Below are positions 9,163 to 17,751 of a DNA stretch of 64,000 nt, one piece after another (positions within the stretch are counted from its first letter, which is position 1; every line of letters starts with the position of its first letter). The notes below the pieces were generated by a model, which had not been told where the DNA came from, searched no databases, and was given only the letters and a program-made list of their open reading frames with translations. The stretch is from the NCBI RefSeq assembly GCF_001308015.1, contig NZ_LGYH01000006.1:124001-188000 (forward strand). The letters are read 5' to 3'. The translations under genes and the position numbers were made by a program. The DNA is from Neisseria sp. 83E34. GTDB taxonomy: Bacteria > Pseudomonadota > Gammaproteobacteria > Burkholderiales > Neisseriaceae.

Positions 9163-9777
9163 TTATTTTCCCTGCCGGGCCAACAGCTCTTCATCAATTT
9201 CATCGGCCCGCAAGGCCGCCGCGCGTTTTCGGTGGCGTTCTGCAAACTGCACAAAAGCCGGGCGCGGTTCCAGCAACTTAAATTGTACATACCAGCCCAC
9301 ATAAGCAGCCACCAAAAGATCAGCCGCGGTAAACGTGTCACCTGCTAAATATTCCCTGTCTTTCAGCGCGGTTTCCAAAGTATCAAGCAACTCAGCTTCC
9401 GTGCCGAAACCTGCATTTTCAGGCTTAGGCAAAGGCGCACCACTTGTTTTGGCACTCATCAATTGTTCCAGCGGCGCCATAAAGCTGATCCAGCGGTAAT
9501 AAGCACCACGTTCGGGGCTGCCTACCGGCGGCGCAAGTTTCTTTTCCGGCACCAAATCGGCAAGATACATGCAGATCGCTGCCGTTTCTGTTACCACCAC
9601 ATCGCCGTGCTTTAGCGCAGGCACTTTGCCCATCGGATTAATGGCGCGGTATTCAGGCGATTTCATACTGGTGCCGTATTCGACTAACACGGTTTCATAG
9701 GGCAGACCGGTTTCTTCCAGCATCCAGCGGGCTATGCGTCCGCGCGACATGGGATGGGTATAAAGGGTTAATTGCAT
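9163..9777 (-). CDS. Glutathione S-transferase family protein
   Basis: A 204-residue cytosolic GST. The N-terminal thioredoxin fold (1-78) begins MQLTLYTHPMSRGRIARWML. It has the cis-Pro loop NPMGKVPAL, which binds the glutathione backbone, and the TETAAICMYLAD segment with the conserved Glu-Thr/Ser pair position. The helical C-terminal half includes TFTAADLLVAAYVGW, containing the conserved buried Asp. It resembles bacterial GSTs with Ser near the N-terminus as the catalytic residue. Substrate is unknown. It is divergent from pdxA, with an inverted DUS in the shared upstream region, and its 3' end abuts the Correia-like repeat. Confidence 0.88.
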   Translation of the reverse strand: MQLTLYTHPMSRGRIARWMLEETGLPYETVLVEYGTSMKSPEYRAINPMGKVPALKHGDVVVTETAAICMYLADLVPEKKLAPPVGSPERGAYYRWISFMAPLEQLMSAKTSGAPLPKPENAGFGTEAELLDTLETALKDREYLAGDTFTAADLLVAAYVGWYVQFKLLEPRPAFVQFAERHRKRAAALRADEIDEELLARQGK

Positions 9778-9861
9778 TTGCTACTCCTCAATCCAGTCAG
9801 TAATATTCTTATAGTATAGTTCAGTATAACAGCTTTTTATGACAATTTCTGTCAGCAGTAA

Positions 9862-9896
9862 AATGCCTGTCTGAAACCTTTTTTCAGACAGGCATT
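9862..9896. repeat. Inverted DUS between divergent gst and pdxA
   Basis: Arms 9862-9876 and 9882-9896 form a DUS hairpin. It lies upstream of both flanking genes, so it is not in a terminator position; it is about 55 bases before the pdxA start. Confidence 0.75.
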
Positions 9897-9951
9897 GCCA
9901 AGCAATTAATGATATAGTCTGTTTTAACGTTTCCCTTAGGAATACCCCGCC

Positions 9952-10932
9952 ATGCAACCCACATTAGCCATTACCTCGGGCGAACCAGCCGGTATCGGCC
10001 CCGACATCTGCCTTGATTTGGCACACGCCGGCCTACCCTGCCGCAGCGTTATTTTGGGCGACATCCATCTGCTGCAACAACGTGCACAAATGCTTGGAAA
10101 GTCCGTCACAATCAAACAATACGACCCGGAAAGCCTACCTGAAAAAGGCGTGCTGGAGGTATGGCATATCCCTTTAAACGCGCCTTGCGAAGCCGGCAAG
10201 CTGGATGTTGCCAACGCGCCTTACGTGCTTGACCTTTTGGACACCGCTTATGAGGGCATAGAGCGCAAACAATTTGCCGGCATGGTTACCGCGCCGCTGC
10301 ACAAGGGCATCATTAACGATGCGGGCGGCTCATTCTTCAGCGGACACACCGAATATCTGGCCGAAAAATCCGAAGCCAAACAAGTGGTCATGATGCTGGC
10401 AGGCGGAGGTTTGCGTGTTGCCCTGGCCACTACCCACCTGCCCTTGAAAGACGTGGCCGCCGCCATCAACGCGCCGCTGTTGCACAATATCGTCCGCGTG
10501 CTGCATCACGATCTACAACATAAATTCGGCATTGAAGCACCCAGCATCCTCGCCGCCGGCCTCAACCCGCACGCCGGAGAAGGCGGGCATTTGGGGCACG
10601 AAGAAATCGACATCATCATCCCCGCATTTGAAACCCTGCGTGCAGAAGGTATCGATATCCGCGGCCCTTATCCTGCCGACACCCTTTTTCAACCCTTCAT
10701 GCTGGAACACGCCGATGCCGTGCTCGCCATGTATCACGATCAGGGCTTACCCGTGTTGAAATACGCGGGCTTCGGCAGCAGCGTCAACATTACCCTTGGC
10801 CTGCCGTTTATCCGCACCTCCGTTGACCACGGCACAGCCCTTGAGCTGGCGGGCACAGGCAAAGCCCGCTCCGGCAGCCTGGTTGCCGCAGTCAACACGG
10901 CTTATGAAATGACCGCTGCACGGAATGTATAG
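9952..10932 (+). CDS. pdxA: 4-hydroxythreonine-4-phosphate dehydrogenase
   Basis: Enzyme of DXP-dependent pyridoxal phosphate synthesis. It oxidises 4-phosphohydroxy-L-threonine with NAD, and the product decarboxylates. At 326 residues it has family length. Diagnostic segments are ITSGEPAGIGPD at the N-terminus, FSGHTEYLAE, TTHLPLKDV, LNPHAGEGGHLGHEE and MYHDQGLPVLKY. The histidines that bind the divalent metal lie in these last motifs. The start ATG follows CCTTAGGAATACCCCGCC, with AGGA as ribosome binding site. It is a single gene followed within 40 bases by an IS remnant. Confidence 0.97.
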   Translation: MQPTLAITSGEPAGIGPDICLDLAHAGLPCRSVILGDIHLLQQRAQMLGKSVTIKQYDPESLPEKGVLEVWHIPLNAPCEAGKLDVANAPYVLDLLDTAYEGIERKQFAGMVTAPLHKGIINDAGGSFFSGHTEYLAEKSEAKQVVMMLAGGGLRVALATTHLPLKDVAAAINAPLLHNIVRVLHHDLQHKFGIEAPSILAAGLNPHAGEGGHLGHEEIDIIIPAFETLRAEGIDIRGPYPADTLFQPFMLEHADAVLAMYHDQGLPVLKYAGFGSSVNITLGLPFIRTSVDHGTALELAGTGKARSGSLVAAVNTAYEMTAARNV

Positions 10933-10967
10933 TTGCTCACAACCATGCGCACATAAACGCAATGCCT

Positions 10968-11821
10968 GAGACTTTTGCAAAATTTGCCCCAATCCCCTAA
11001 ATTCCCTACCAAGACATTTAGGGGATTTTTCATGAGCACCTTCTTTCAACAAACCGCACAAGCCATGATTGCCAAACACATCGATCGCTTCCCCTTATTG
11101 AAGCTCGAGCAAGTGATTGGTTGGCGACCGATCGAGCATTACTTGAATTATCAAAAAACCCGCCCTCTTCGAGACCGCCGCAGCCGTCCCGCCTATCCCC
11201 TGTTATCCGTGTTCAAAGCCGTTCTATCCGGCCAATGGCACAGCCTTTCCGATCCCAAACTCGAACACAGCCTCATTACCCGCATGGATTTTTACCTGTT
11301 TTGCCGTTTTGACGAACTGTCTCCGATCACAATTCCTTATACCGCTACCGCAACCGGCCGGCACAAGAAATACCCTGGCCGAACTACTGGATCTTATTAA
11401 CCGTCAACTGACTGAGAAGGGCTTAAAAGTAGAAAAAGCACACACTGACGCCAATGCCCATGAGTACAAACACCTGCTGCCTTTATTGGAAGGCTTAGCC
11501 AAAGACACCACTGTTTATGCCGATAAAGGCTACGACAGTATGGAAAACCGGCAACATCTGAAAGAACGTCGGCTGTAGGACGGCATGATGTGCAAATCCC
11601 ATCGCGACCGGCCGTTGACGGAAGTGCAGATCAAGCGATGTGTTTGAACCTGTTGAAAGTAGCCAACAGGCTAAGTGCGCCTGTTGTTGCCTGAAAGGCA
11701 GCCCAGATACCCGATTAATCGGGTATTTGAGGAGAATAAAGGGAATATTGGAATAGAAAACAGCCGAAATCCGCTGTTTGAAGTCCGACTGCTAAACAAA
11801 AAGTTATTTTGCAAAGGTCTC
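10968..11821 (+). mobile_element. Decayed IS5-family insertion sequence (IS1106-like)
   Basis: The element is bounded by inverted ends GAGACTTTTGCAAAAT (from 10968) and, at the right, TTTTGCAAAGGTCTC (ending 11821). Inside is a broken transposase gene. The flanks are AATGCCT on the left and TGCCTATCTGAA on the right. This suggests insertion into an uptake sequence, leaving a short TGCCT repeat on both sides. The right-hand DUS pair has since decayed. IS family is assigned from the transposase protein as I remember the neisserial IS1106 group. Confidence 0.8.
11032..11694 (+). pseudogene. IS5-family transposase, multiply disrupted
   Basis: The frame opens MSTFFQQTAQAMIAKHIDRF and matches neisserial IS5/IS1106 transposases through FCRFDEL at about 11320. 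The frame then shifts. The continuation TLAELLDLINRQLTEKGLKV is in another frame, followed by a deletion that removes the first catalytic Asp region. ANAHEYKHLLPLLEGL and VYADKGYDSMENRQHL (second catalytic Asp region) follow. There is an in-frame stop after KERRL, a further deletion of the catalytic Glu region, and the natural C-terminus MCLNLLKVANRLSAPVVA ending at 11694. It cannot encode an active transposase. Confidence 0.88.
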
Positions 11822-11892
11822 TGCCTATCTGAAAAACTTTTCAAACAGGCATATTCATTATTTAAACCTAAAAATACTGCGTTATAACCCAA

Positions 11893-12915
11893 TCAAAAAT
11901 AATCTTCCCGCCGCCTGCTTCTGCCGAATACCGCTTCTCTAGCCTCTCTGATACACAGGCGGTTGTAAGTAGTGCGCTGCTGATGGTCATCATCAAATAT
12001 TTTCATGTTCATATCGATCGGCTGAGGCGTACATTCGGCAAAATTGTTTTTCAAGCTCTCCCAGCGCTCGCGTTGGATATGCACGATGGCAAACATATCG
12101 GCTGCGATACTCACGCCCACGCTCAATTGGCTTTTTGATGCCTGCAAGCAAAACCCGGTATCGGCAAAGAGGCAGCAATCAAATTTATCGTTGTAGCGGA
12201 ACACTTCGATTTTTACCGCATCCGGTTCGGCAAACAAACTGGTAAACAAGCGTTCAAACAAAGATGGCTGCATCACACCATCGCTAAGCATTCCGTAAAG
12301 ATTCGCCAGCCAGCGCGTGTAGCCATCCGGAGAAAAAGCGAAGGTGCTCAATATCCGCCTTAAACGCTGCTGCGGCCTTCGCTCAATCAAGGTAACAAAC
12401 TCGGTGCTGACTTCAGGCAGCTGTGCCAACACAGCCTGATGCAAACTGTGTACAAACAAAATATTGTGGTTATAAGGATTGCGGAAAATACCGAGCAGCT
12501 TCAGCCGCAAAATGCGCCATAAGGCTTTCGGCACTTTTTGATTACCGCTGCGGATAACACGTAAAGCGTTGCAGGCTTCTTCATAACCGCTTTCGTGGCG
12601 GCTGAACCAGCTTTCCAGATTGTATTGGCTGTCGCCGCCCGCGAAAGACAAAGTATAAAGATTGTTTACTTCCAGATTGTTTTCGATATTCACGCTTTCC
12701 GCTTTAGCTTTATAAGGGTTTTGAAACATGGCAAGCGGCAGCCTGTAAACATTTTGATTTTGCGGGCTTACATCGTGGTTAAACGCATGTTGCCGCTGCT
12801 CGGTTTGCGCAATGAAATGATGGCCTCTGGTAACATTGGCCGTGAGCAAGGCATAAGGCTTTTCTTCGCACTCCGGCGGCTCGCAATCGCTTAGAATAAA
12901 AGCTTGTTTCATCAT
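11893..12915 (-). CDS. Unrecognised 340-residue protein
   Basis: I do not recognise this protein with confidence. It has no signal peptide and no membrane segment, and reads as a soluble cytoplasmic protein. The early segment TRGHHFIAQTEQRQHAFN is faintly like the HHxxPQ opening of DUF4238 proteins, but the rest does not help. Other visible parts are a basic stretch RPQQRLRRIL (about 200) and a Cys-containing block KFDCCLFADTGFCLQ near 265. The C-terminus is basic (FGRSRRREDYF). Two consecutive ATGs start it (12915 or 12912), with no strong ribosome binding site. It lies between an IS remnant and gatB, with codon use like its neighbours. Confidence 0.6.
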   Translation of the reverse strand: MMKQAFILSDCEPPECEEKPYALLTANVTRGHHFIAQTEQRQHAFNHDVSPQNQNVYRLPLAMFQNPYKAKAESVNIENNLEVNNLYTLSFAGGDSQYNLESWFSRHESGYEEACNALRVIRSGNQKVPKALWRILRLKLLGIFRNPYNHNILFVHSLHQAVLAQLPEVSTEFVTLIERRPQQRLRRILSTFAFSPDGYTRWLANLYGMLSDGVMQPSLFERLFTSLFAEPDAVKIEVFRYNDKFDCCLFADTGFCLQASKSQLSVGVSIAADMFAIVHIQRERWESLKNNFAECTPQPIDMNMKIFDDDHQQRTTYNRLCIREAREAVFGRSRRREDYF

Positions 12916-12993
12916 TTCAAATAGCCTGCTGTTAACTTATTAAGTATTGATGATAACCATGTTATTGAAAACGATACAAGCAAGCAATGGCAT

Positions 12994-13030
12994 AATGCCT
13001 GTCTGAAAACAATATTTTCAGACAGGCATT
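12994..13030 (-). terminator. Inverted DUS hairpin after gatB
   Basis: AATGCCTGTCTGAAAA and complement (12994-13009, 13015-13030), 21 bases past the gatB stop. Confidence 0.7.
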
Positions 13031-13050
13031 CTATCGGCAACTCGACACAA

Positions 13051-14478
13051 TCAAGCCAGTTTTGCTTTCAGCAATTCCTGCACCTGCTGCGGATTGGCTT
13101 TGCCTTTGCTGGCTTTCATTACTTGACCCACCAGCGCATTAAAGGCTTTTTCCTTGCCGGCTTTGAATTCTTCCACCGATTTGGCATTGTTGGCCAACAC
13201 TTCGTCGATGATTTTCTCAATCGCACAGGTGTCGGTCATTTGTTTCAAGCCGTCACGTTCGATGATGGCTTCGGCATCCAAATCGCTGCCCCACATTGCT
13301 TCAAATACCTGTTTGGCCAGTTTGTTGCTTAATGTACCGTCAGCGATTTTCGCCACCAATCCGGCCAAGCGGTCGGCCTGAATCGGGCTTTCAGACAGGC
13401 TTAAACCTTCTTTGTTCAGCGTAGCCGCCAATTCGCCGTTCATCCAGTTTGCCACCAGTTTGCCTTGTCCGCTGGCTTGTGCGGCTGTTTCAAAGAAAGC
13501 GGCTTGAGGGCGGCTGGCGGTTAACAAACGGGCATCGTAGTCGCTTACACCGAAATCGCGGATAAAGCGTTGTGCCATTTCAGACGGCAGCTCCGGCATT
13601 TCACTGCGGGCGCGCTCCATTTGCTCGTCGGAAATGATCACCGGCAGCAAGTCAGGGTCGGGAAAATAGCGGTAGTCGTGCGCATCTTCTTTCAGGCGCA
13701 TCACGCGGGTTTCGCCTTTATCGGGGTCGAACAGCATCGTCGCTTGTTGAACTTTGCCGCCGTCTTCCAAAATCTCAATTTGGCTTTCCACTTCATAATT
13801 AATCGCCTGCTCCAAGAAGCGGAAAGAGTTTAAGTTTTTGATTTCACGACGCGTACCGAATTCCTGCTCGCCTTTCGGACGCACCGATACGTTGGCATCG
13901 ATACGGAACGAACCTTCCGCCATATTGCCGTCGCAAATATCCAGCCAAGTGACCAAACCGTGCAAAGCTTTGGCATAAGCCACAGCCTCGGCGGCAGAAC
14001 GCATTTCCGGCTCGGACACCACTTCCAGCAGTGGCGTGCCGGCACGGTTGAGGTCGATGCCTGTTGCACCGCTCAAGCCTTCATGCACCGACTTGCCCGC
14101 ATCTTCCTCCATATGTGCGCGGGTTACATTGATGGTTTTGACTTCGTCGCCCACCACAATTTCCAGCTTGCCGTACTCCACAATCGGCAAGTCCAACTGG
14201 CTGATTTGATAGCCTTTGGGCAAATCGGGGTAGAAGTAATTTTTACGGTCGAACACGTTTTTGCGGTTGATCGTCGCATCCAAAGCCAAGCCGAGCTTGA
14301 TGGCTTTTTCCACCACCGCCCGGTTCATCACCGGCAACACGCCCGGCAAAGCACACTCCACCACACTGGCGTGCGCATTCGGCTCGGCACCAAAAGCGGT
14401 AGAAGCACCGCTGAAAATTTTGGATTTGGTATTTAATTGGACGTGGATTTCCAGTCCGATTACGGTTTCCCAGGTCAT
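13051..14478 (-). CDS. gatB: Asp-tRNA(Asn)/Glu-tRNA(Gln) amidotransferase subunit B
   Basis: tRNA-binding and kinase subunit of the GatCAB complex, which converts misacylated Glu-tRNA(Gln) and Asp-tRNA(Asn). The 475 residues begin [20 protein letters not shown], the GatB signature. [14 protein letters not shown] and the HMEEDAGKS segment of the catalytic cradle follow. Zinc-associated and helical/YqeY-like C-terminal regions end in [18 protein letters not shown]. Normally it follows gatA directly; here dpnC- and dpnD-like genes intervene, with 40 bases between dpnD and gatB. A GCCGTCTGAA uptake core at 13579-13588 is unlike the local dialect and suggests recombination with another Neisseria. 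Confidence 0.97.
   Translation of the reverse strand: MTWETVIGLEIHVQLNTKSKIFSGASTAFGAEPNAHASVVECALPGVLPVMNRAVVEKAIKLGLALDATINRKNVFDRKNYFYPDLPKGYQISQLDLPIVEYGKLEIVVGDEVKTINVTRAHMEEDAGKSVHEGLSGATGIDLNRAGTPLLEVVSEPEMRSAAEAVAYAKALHGLVTWLDICDGNMAEGSFRIDANVSVRPKGEQEFGTRREIKNLNSFRFLEQAINYEVESQIEILEDGGKVQQATMLFDPDKGETRVMRLKEDAHDYRYFPDPDLLPVIISDEQMERARSEMPELPSEMAQRFIRDFGVSDYDARLLTASRPQAAFFETAAQASGQGKLVANWMNGELAATLNKEGLSLSESPIQADRLAGLVAKIADGTLSNKLAKQVFEAMWGSDLDAEAIIERDGLKQMTDTCAIEKIIDEVLANNAKSVEEFKAGKEKAFNALVGQVMKASKGKANPQQVQELLKAKLA
13579..13588 (-). other. Foreign-dialect DUS core inside gatB
   Basis: The complement reads GCCGTCTGAA, the 10-base DUS of meningococcus-like Neisseria, whereas the host dialect is TGCCTGTCTGAA. 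Confidence 0.8.
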
Positions 14479-14518
14479 AAGGGGTCTTTCTATTTAAAAT
14501 ACTCGATATTATTTATCT

Positions 14519-14854
14519 TTAAATCGTTTCAATGTATTGATTTAAATAAGCAATGCAATGGTAAATATGATTTTTGGGGTATTGTGATTGTTCGTAATCA
14601 CGCTGTTCATCTACTTCCAAATAGCTCAAAATCTTTGCAATATGCGATACAACCTCAGGTTGATTAATAGTCTTGTCTTTACTAGATAAAAGAGAGAATT
14701 CTGCTTCCTTAGTAAAATCACTAGCATCTAACATAATTTCTTTAGTTTTATATAAAAATCTTGCCTTATCAATCGCTTCATCAGGATTTTCAGCTTCTAT
14801 ATGTACCACCCTGCTTAATTCTTCTTTAATTTCCACCTGAAAGCTTTTTATCAT
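14519..14854 (-). CDS. dpnD: DpnD/PcfM-like protein, partner of the DpnI-type nuclease
   Basis: A 111-residue protein whose first 55 residues (MIKSFQVEIKEELSRVVHIE, then EAIDKARFLYKTKEIMLDASDF) match the DpnD/PcfM domain: a beta strand, a helix, and a conserved acidic-Asp-Phe ending. The rest is polar and ends in YHCIAYLNQYIETI. In the pneumococcal DpnI cassette the gene after the nuclease is dpnD, of undefined role. The same order is seen here. Its ATG directly abuts the TAA of the nuclease gene, so translation is probably coupled. Visibly A+T-rich compared with gatA and gatB. Homology is by memory of the domain, so function stays open. Confidence 0.8.
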   Translation of the reverse strand: MIKSFQVEIKEELSRVVHIEAENPDEAIDKARFLYKTKEIMLDASDFTKEAEFSLLSSKDKTINQPEVVSHIAKILSYLEVDEQRDYEQSQYPKNHIYHCIAYLNQYIETI

Positions 14855-15628
14855 TTAACTTATTACCTTCCTATACCGTCCACGGGCCGAAAATTCAATT
14901 AACCCTTGATCACGCAAAATTTGCAGTTGCTGGCGGATTTTGTCTTTAATATGATTGTTTTCAGGAAATTGGATAGCCAATTGCTGTTCAAACGCATACA
15001 CCTGTTTCAATTCAAATTGTTCAGGTAGTTTTTCAATACATTTCATTATTGCCAAGAGCCAGCCTTTACTTTTAGATTGCTGCTGCCTTAAAAACAAATT
15101 AGCCTGCCATTGCTCGTGTACTTTTTCAGGCTCAATGATTTGCTGCTTTTGAACCAACAGTATCTTGCCGCTTTCAGGTAGCCTGCCGATGTCGATAGTG
15201 CAGCCTACCCATCCTGCTCGTTTGGCTGTTTCAGGTAAAGGTTTACGGCGGATAATCATATCGGTAGTAATAAAATGCTTGGGAACAAGCATTAATTGCT
15301 GCACGGAATAATCTGATTTTCTATACGACAGAAAAAAGAAATTCGGGTTATCGTCGGCCTGAATACGCTTAATCATGGTTTGATATGCGCCATCATTGAT
15401 TTTTTTACCTACTGATTTGCCGTTCTTGCTTTTCAATTCAAATTGTTCTTCGCATTGATGGCAAAGAAAATCCTGTACAGGTCTGTTATTTTCTACCTTT
15501 TTGATTGGCTTGCAACCACAACTCGGGCAATAAACATTTTCGGCCATCCAGTTTTCCGACAACACACGGGCAATTTGAGATGCACTTTTATAGCCTTCGA
15601 CTAACAGGGTATTGAATTGCAAATTCAT
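14855..15628 (-). CDS. dpnC: DpnI-type restriction endonuclease cutting methylated G-m6A-TC
   Basis: A 257-residue type IIM restriction enzyme, very close to DpnI of pneumococcus (254 residues); Neisseria also have the related dam-replacing gene drg. Cys34, Cys37, Cys56 and Cys59 form the zinc site. The PD-(D/E)XK catalytic residues Asp53, Glu64 and Lys66 fall at the same numbers as in DpnI. NNPNFFFLSY and GWVGCTIDIG follow, and the C-terminal winged-helix reader begins at about 190 with NNHIKDKIRQQLQILRDQG. It should cut DNA that carries Dam methylation and spare unmethylated DNA, so the host is expected to lack Dam. The cassette splits gatA from gatB and is A+T-rich. A foreign-dialect DUS sits immediately upstream. 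No methylase accompanies it, as expected for this type. Confidence 0.95.
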   Translation of the reverse strand: MNLQFNTLLVEGYKSASQIARVLSENWMAENVYCPSCGCKPIKKVENNRPVQDFLCHQCEEQFELKSKNGKSVGKKINDGAYQTMIKRIQADDNPNFFFLSYRKSDYSVQQLMLVPKHFITTDMIIRRKPLPETAKRAGWVGCTIDIGRLPESGKILLVQKQQIIEPEKVHEQWQANLFLRQQQSKSKGWLLAIMKCIEKLPEQFELKQVYAFEQQLAIQFPENNHIKDKIRQQLQILRDQGLIEFSARGRYRKVIS

Positions 15629-15629
15629 T

Positions 15630-15641
15630 TTCAGACGGCCT
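15630..15641 (-). other. Foreign-dialect DUS (AG-DUS) upstream of the DpnI gene
   Basis: The complement reads AGGCCGTCTGAA, a perfect AG-DUS, one base upstream of the DpnI-type start codon and just after gatA. It supports entry of the cassette by natural transformation from an AG/AT-DUS species. Confidence 0.85.
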
Positions 15642-15663
15642 TATTATTTTCATGTAGCCCTTT

Positions 15664-17118
15664 TCAAACTCCGGCAGGCGTTTTGTTGTGCCAATCACTC
15701 TCCAACTGCATCTGATGAGCCACGCCCAATAATTTCGCTTCGGCAAAATAATTGCCAATCAATTGCACGCCAATTGGCAGGCCCTGTGAAGAGAAGCCTG
15801 CGGGCAGGGTCATGGCTGGGAGGCCGGCGAGGTTGACGGCGATGGTGTAGATATCGCTCAGATACATTTGCACGGGGTCGTTAATGTCGCTGCCTAATTT
15901 GGGCGCGGCGGTTGGTGCGGTTGGTGCGAGGATGATGTCGCATTGCTGTAAGGCCGTCTGAAAATCGTTGGACACCAAGCGGCGCAGTTTTTGGGCTTTC
16001 AGGTAGTAAGCGTCGTAGTAGCCGTGGCTGAGCACATAGGTGCCGATCATGATGCGGCGTTTCACTTCGCTGCCGAAGCCTTCGGCGCGGGTGTTGCTGT
16101 ACAACTCTTCCAAATTGCCGAACTGCTCTGCACGGTGACCGTAGCGCACGCCGTCGTAGCGCGACAGGTTGGTACTGGCTTCGGCAGAGGCGAGCACGTA
16201 GTAAGCGGGGATTGAAAGCTCGGTTTGCGGCAGGCTTACTTCCACCATTTCCGCGCCTTGCGCTTTTAACAAGTCAATGGCCGTCTGAACGGTTTTTTGT
16301 ACGTCTGCACTCATGCCTTCGCCGAAATATTCTTTGGGCAGGCCGACTTTTAAGCCTTTGAGGGGCTGGTTCAGATCTCGAGTGTAGTCTTCTTTGGCGC
16401 GTTCCAAGCTGGTGGAATCGCGCTCGTCAAAGCTTGCCATGGCATTTAACAGGATGGCACAGTCTTCGGCAGTTTGAGCCATCGGGCCGGCTTGGTCGAA
16501 ACTAGAGGCGTAAGCCACCATGCCGAAGCGGGAAACCACGCCGTAAGTGGGTTTCAAGCCGGTAATGCCGCAGTGTGAGGCCGGTTGTCGGATAGATCCG
16601 CCGGTGTCCGAACCCAAAGCTGCCGGTGCCAAACGGGCTGCAACCACGGCTGCGGAACCGCCGGAAGAGCCGCCGGGCACGTTTTCCAAGTTCCACGGGT
16701 TTTTGGTGGCACCGTAGAACGAAGTTTCGTTGGTCGAACCCATGGCGAATTCGTCCATATTGGTGCGGCCGAGGGTTACCATGCCTTCGTTGAGCAGGTT
16801 TTGCACGACTGTGGCGGTATAGGGGGAAATGAAGTTGTCCAACATTTTGCTGGAGCACGCGCTTTTCCAACCTTGTTGGCAGAAGATGTCTTTATAGGCA
16901 ATCGGTACGCCGGTGAGGATGCCTGCGTTTCCGGCGGCGATGCGCACGTCTGCGGCTTTGGCTCCGGCTAGGGTAAGGTCTTTGTCTAAAGTGATGTAGC
17001 CGTTGATTGCGGGGTTTCGGGCATCAATGGCGTTCAGGTATTCTTGCGCCAGCTCGGTGGCGGAGATTTTTTTGCTTTGCAGCAGTTCGCTGGCTTGTTT
17101 TACGGTGTATTGGGTCAT
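15664..17118 (-). CDS. gatA: Asp-tRNA(Asn)/Glu-tRNA(Gln) amidotransferase subunit A
   Basis: Amidase subunit that releases ammonia from glutamine for GatB. At 484 residues it is normal length. The Ser-cisSer-Lys triad is present: Lys76 in [10 protein letters not shown], Ser151 in [10 protein letters not shown] and Ser175 in [12 protein letters not shown], with the same spacing as in known GatA proteins. It sits downstream of gatC on the same strand, separated by 103 bases that carry a DUS pair. Two GCCGTCTGAA cores lie inside the gene (15951-15962 as full AG-DUS, 16280-16289) and no full host-dialect DUS was seen, consistent with import of this allele. Confidence 0.97.
   Translation of the reverse strand: MTQYTVKQASELLQSKKISATELAQEYLNAIDARNPAINGYITLDKDLTLAGAKAADVRIAAGNAGILTGVPIAYKDIFCQQGWKSACSSKMLDNFISPYTATVVQNLLNEGMVTLGRTNMDEFAMGSTNETSFYGATKNPWNLENVPGGSSGGSAAVVAARLAPAALGSDTGGSIRQPASHCGITGLKPTYGVVSRFGMVAYASSFDQAGPMAQTAEDCAILLNAMASFDERDSTSLERAKEDYTRDLNQPLKGLKVGLPKEYFGEGMSADVQKTVQTAIDLLKAQGAEMVEVSLPQTELSIPAYYVLASAEASTNLSRYDGVRYGHRAEQFGNLEELYSNTRAEGFGSEVKRRIMIGTYVLSHGYYDAYYLKAQKLRRLVSNDFQTALQQCDIILAPTAPTAAPKLGSDINDPVQMYLSDIYTIAVNLAGLPAMTLPAGFSSQGLPIGVQLIGNYFAEAKLLGVAHQMQLESDWHNKTPAGV
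15951..16289 (+). other. Two foreign-dialect DUS inside gatA
   Basis: AGGCCGTCTGAA at 15951-15962 and GCCGTCTGAA at 16280-16289, both on the plus strand within the gatA coding region. Confidence 0.85.
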
Positions 17119-17157
17119 GGGTATCTGCTTGTCTTGTGTCAGATGTATTTAAAACCT

Positions 17158-17205
17158 TTTTCAGACAGGCATTTGTAAACTCTATGGAATATGCCTGTCT
17201 GAAAA
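17158..17205. repeat. Inverted DUS pair between gatC and gatA
   Basis: TTTTCAGACAGGCAT (17158-17172) and its complement (17191-17205) flank an 18-base loop. It lies inside the gatC-gatA interval, where full termination would separate the two genes. Confidence 0.75.
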
Positions 17206-17221
17206 GCATTTATCTCAAGTT

Positions 17222-17512
17222 TTATTCTTCAATTACTTGCGGCACGATATACAAGCGGTTGCGCACTTCCGGGGCAACGGCCTGATATTCGGCAGCATGA
17301 TCGGTTTCGGTAACCGCATCTTCGCGCAGGCGCAAAGCCACTTCGTGCGGATGAGCCATTGGTTCTACGCCTTCTGTGTCAACGGTTTGCATTTTTTCAA
17401 CCATGGCAAAGATATCGTTTAATTCTTGCAGATTTTGCGCTTTTTCTTCTTCTGTAAGGCTCAGGCGGGAAAGTTTGGCTATTTTTTCCACATCAGCTAA
17501 TGTCAAGGCCAT
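17222..17512 (-). CDS. gatC: Asp-tRNA(Asn)/Glu-tRNA(Gln) amidotransferase subunit C
   Basis: Small subunit (96 residues) that wraps around and stabilises GatA in the GatCAB complex. It begins MALTLADVEKIAKLSRLSLT, the standard GatC opening. The HPHEVALRLREDAVTE segment and the C-terminal RNRLYIVPQVIEE, which threads into the GatA interface, both match the family. First gene of the minus-strand gat group and divergent from mreB; the 239-base interval holds both promoters and a single DUS at about 17660. Confidence 0.96.
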   Translation of the reverse strand: MALTLADVEKIAKLSRLSLTEEEKAQNLQELNDIFAMVEKMQTVDTEGVEPMAHPHEVALRLREDAVTETDHAAEYQAVAPEVRNRLYIVPQVIEE

Positions 17513-17751
17513 TTAAAGTTAATCCTTAAAAATAATAATTAGCAAAATTACCTTCAGTGAGGTATTATTCAGCATACACGTTTTAACCACGGCGCTCTAA
17601 ACTAAATCAGGCACGCGAACTGCGGATTATAAACGAAAACCAGTCCTCCGGCATGGTGTTTTTCAGACAGGCATCACATAGTAAAACCTGTAAAAACGCC
17701 ATGCCTTATCATGTTTTTAATATATAACTCAAGTTAGACAAAAGGCTTTTC

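Noticed and set aside
14855-15628. Complete restriction-modification system with a missing methylase
   Set aside because: DpnI-type enzymes cut methylated DNA and need no protective methylase, so no partner is lost.
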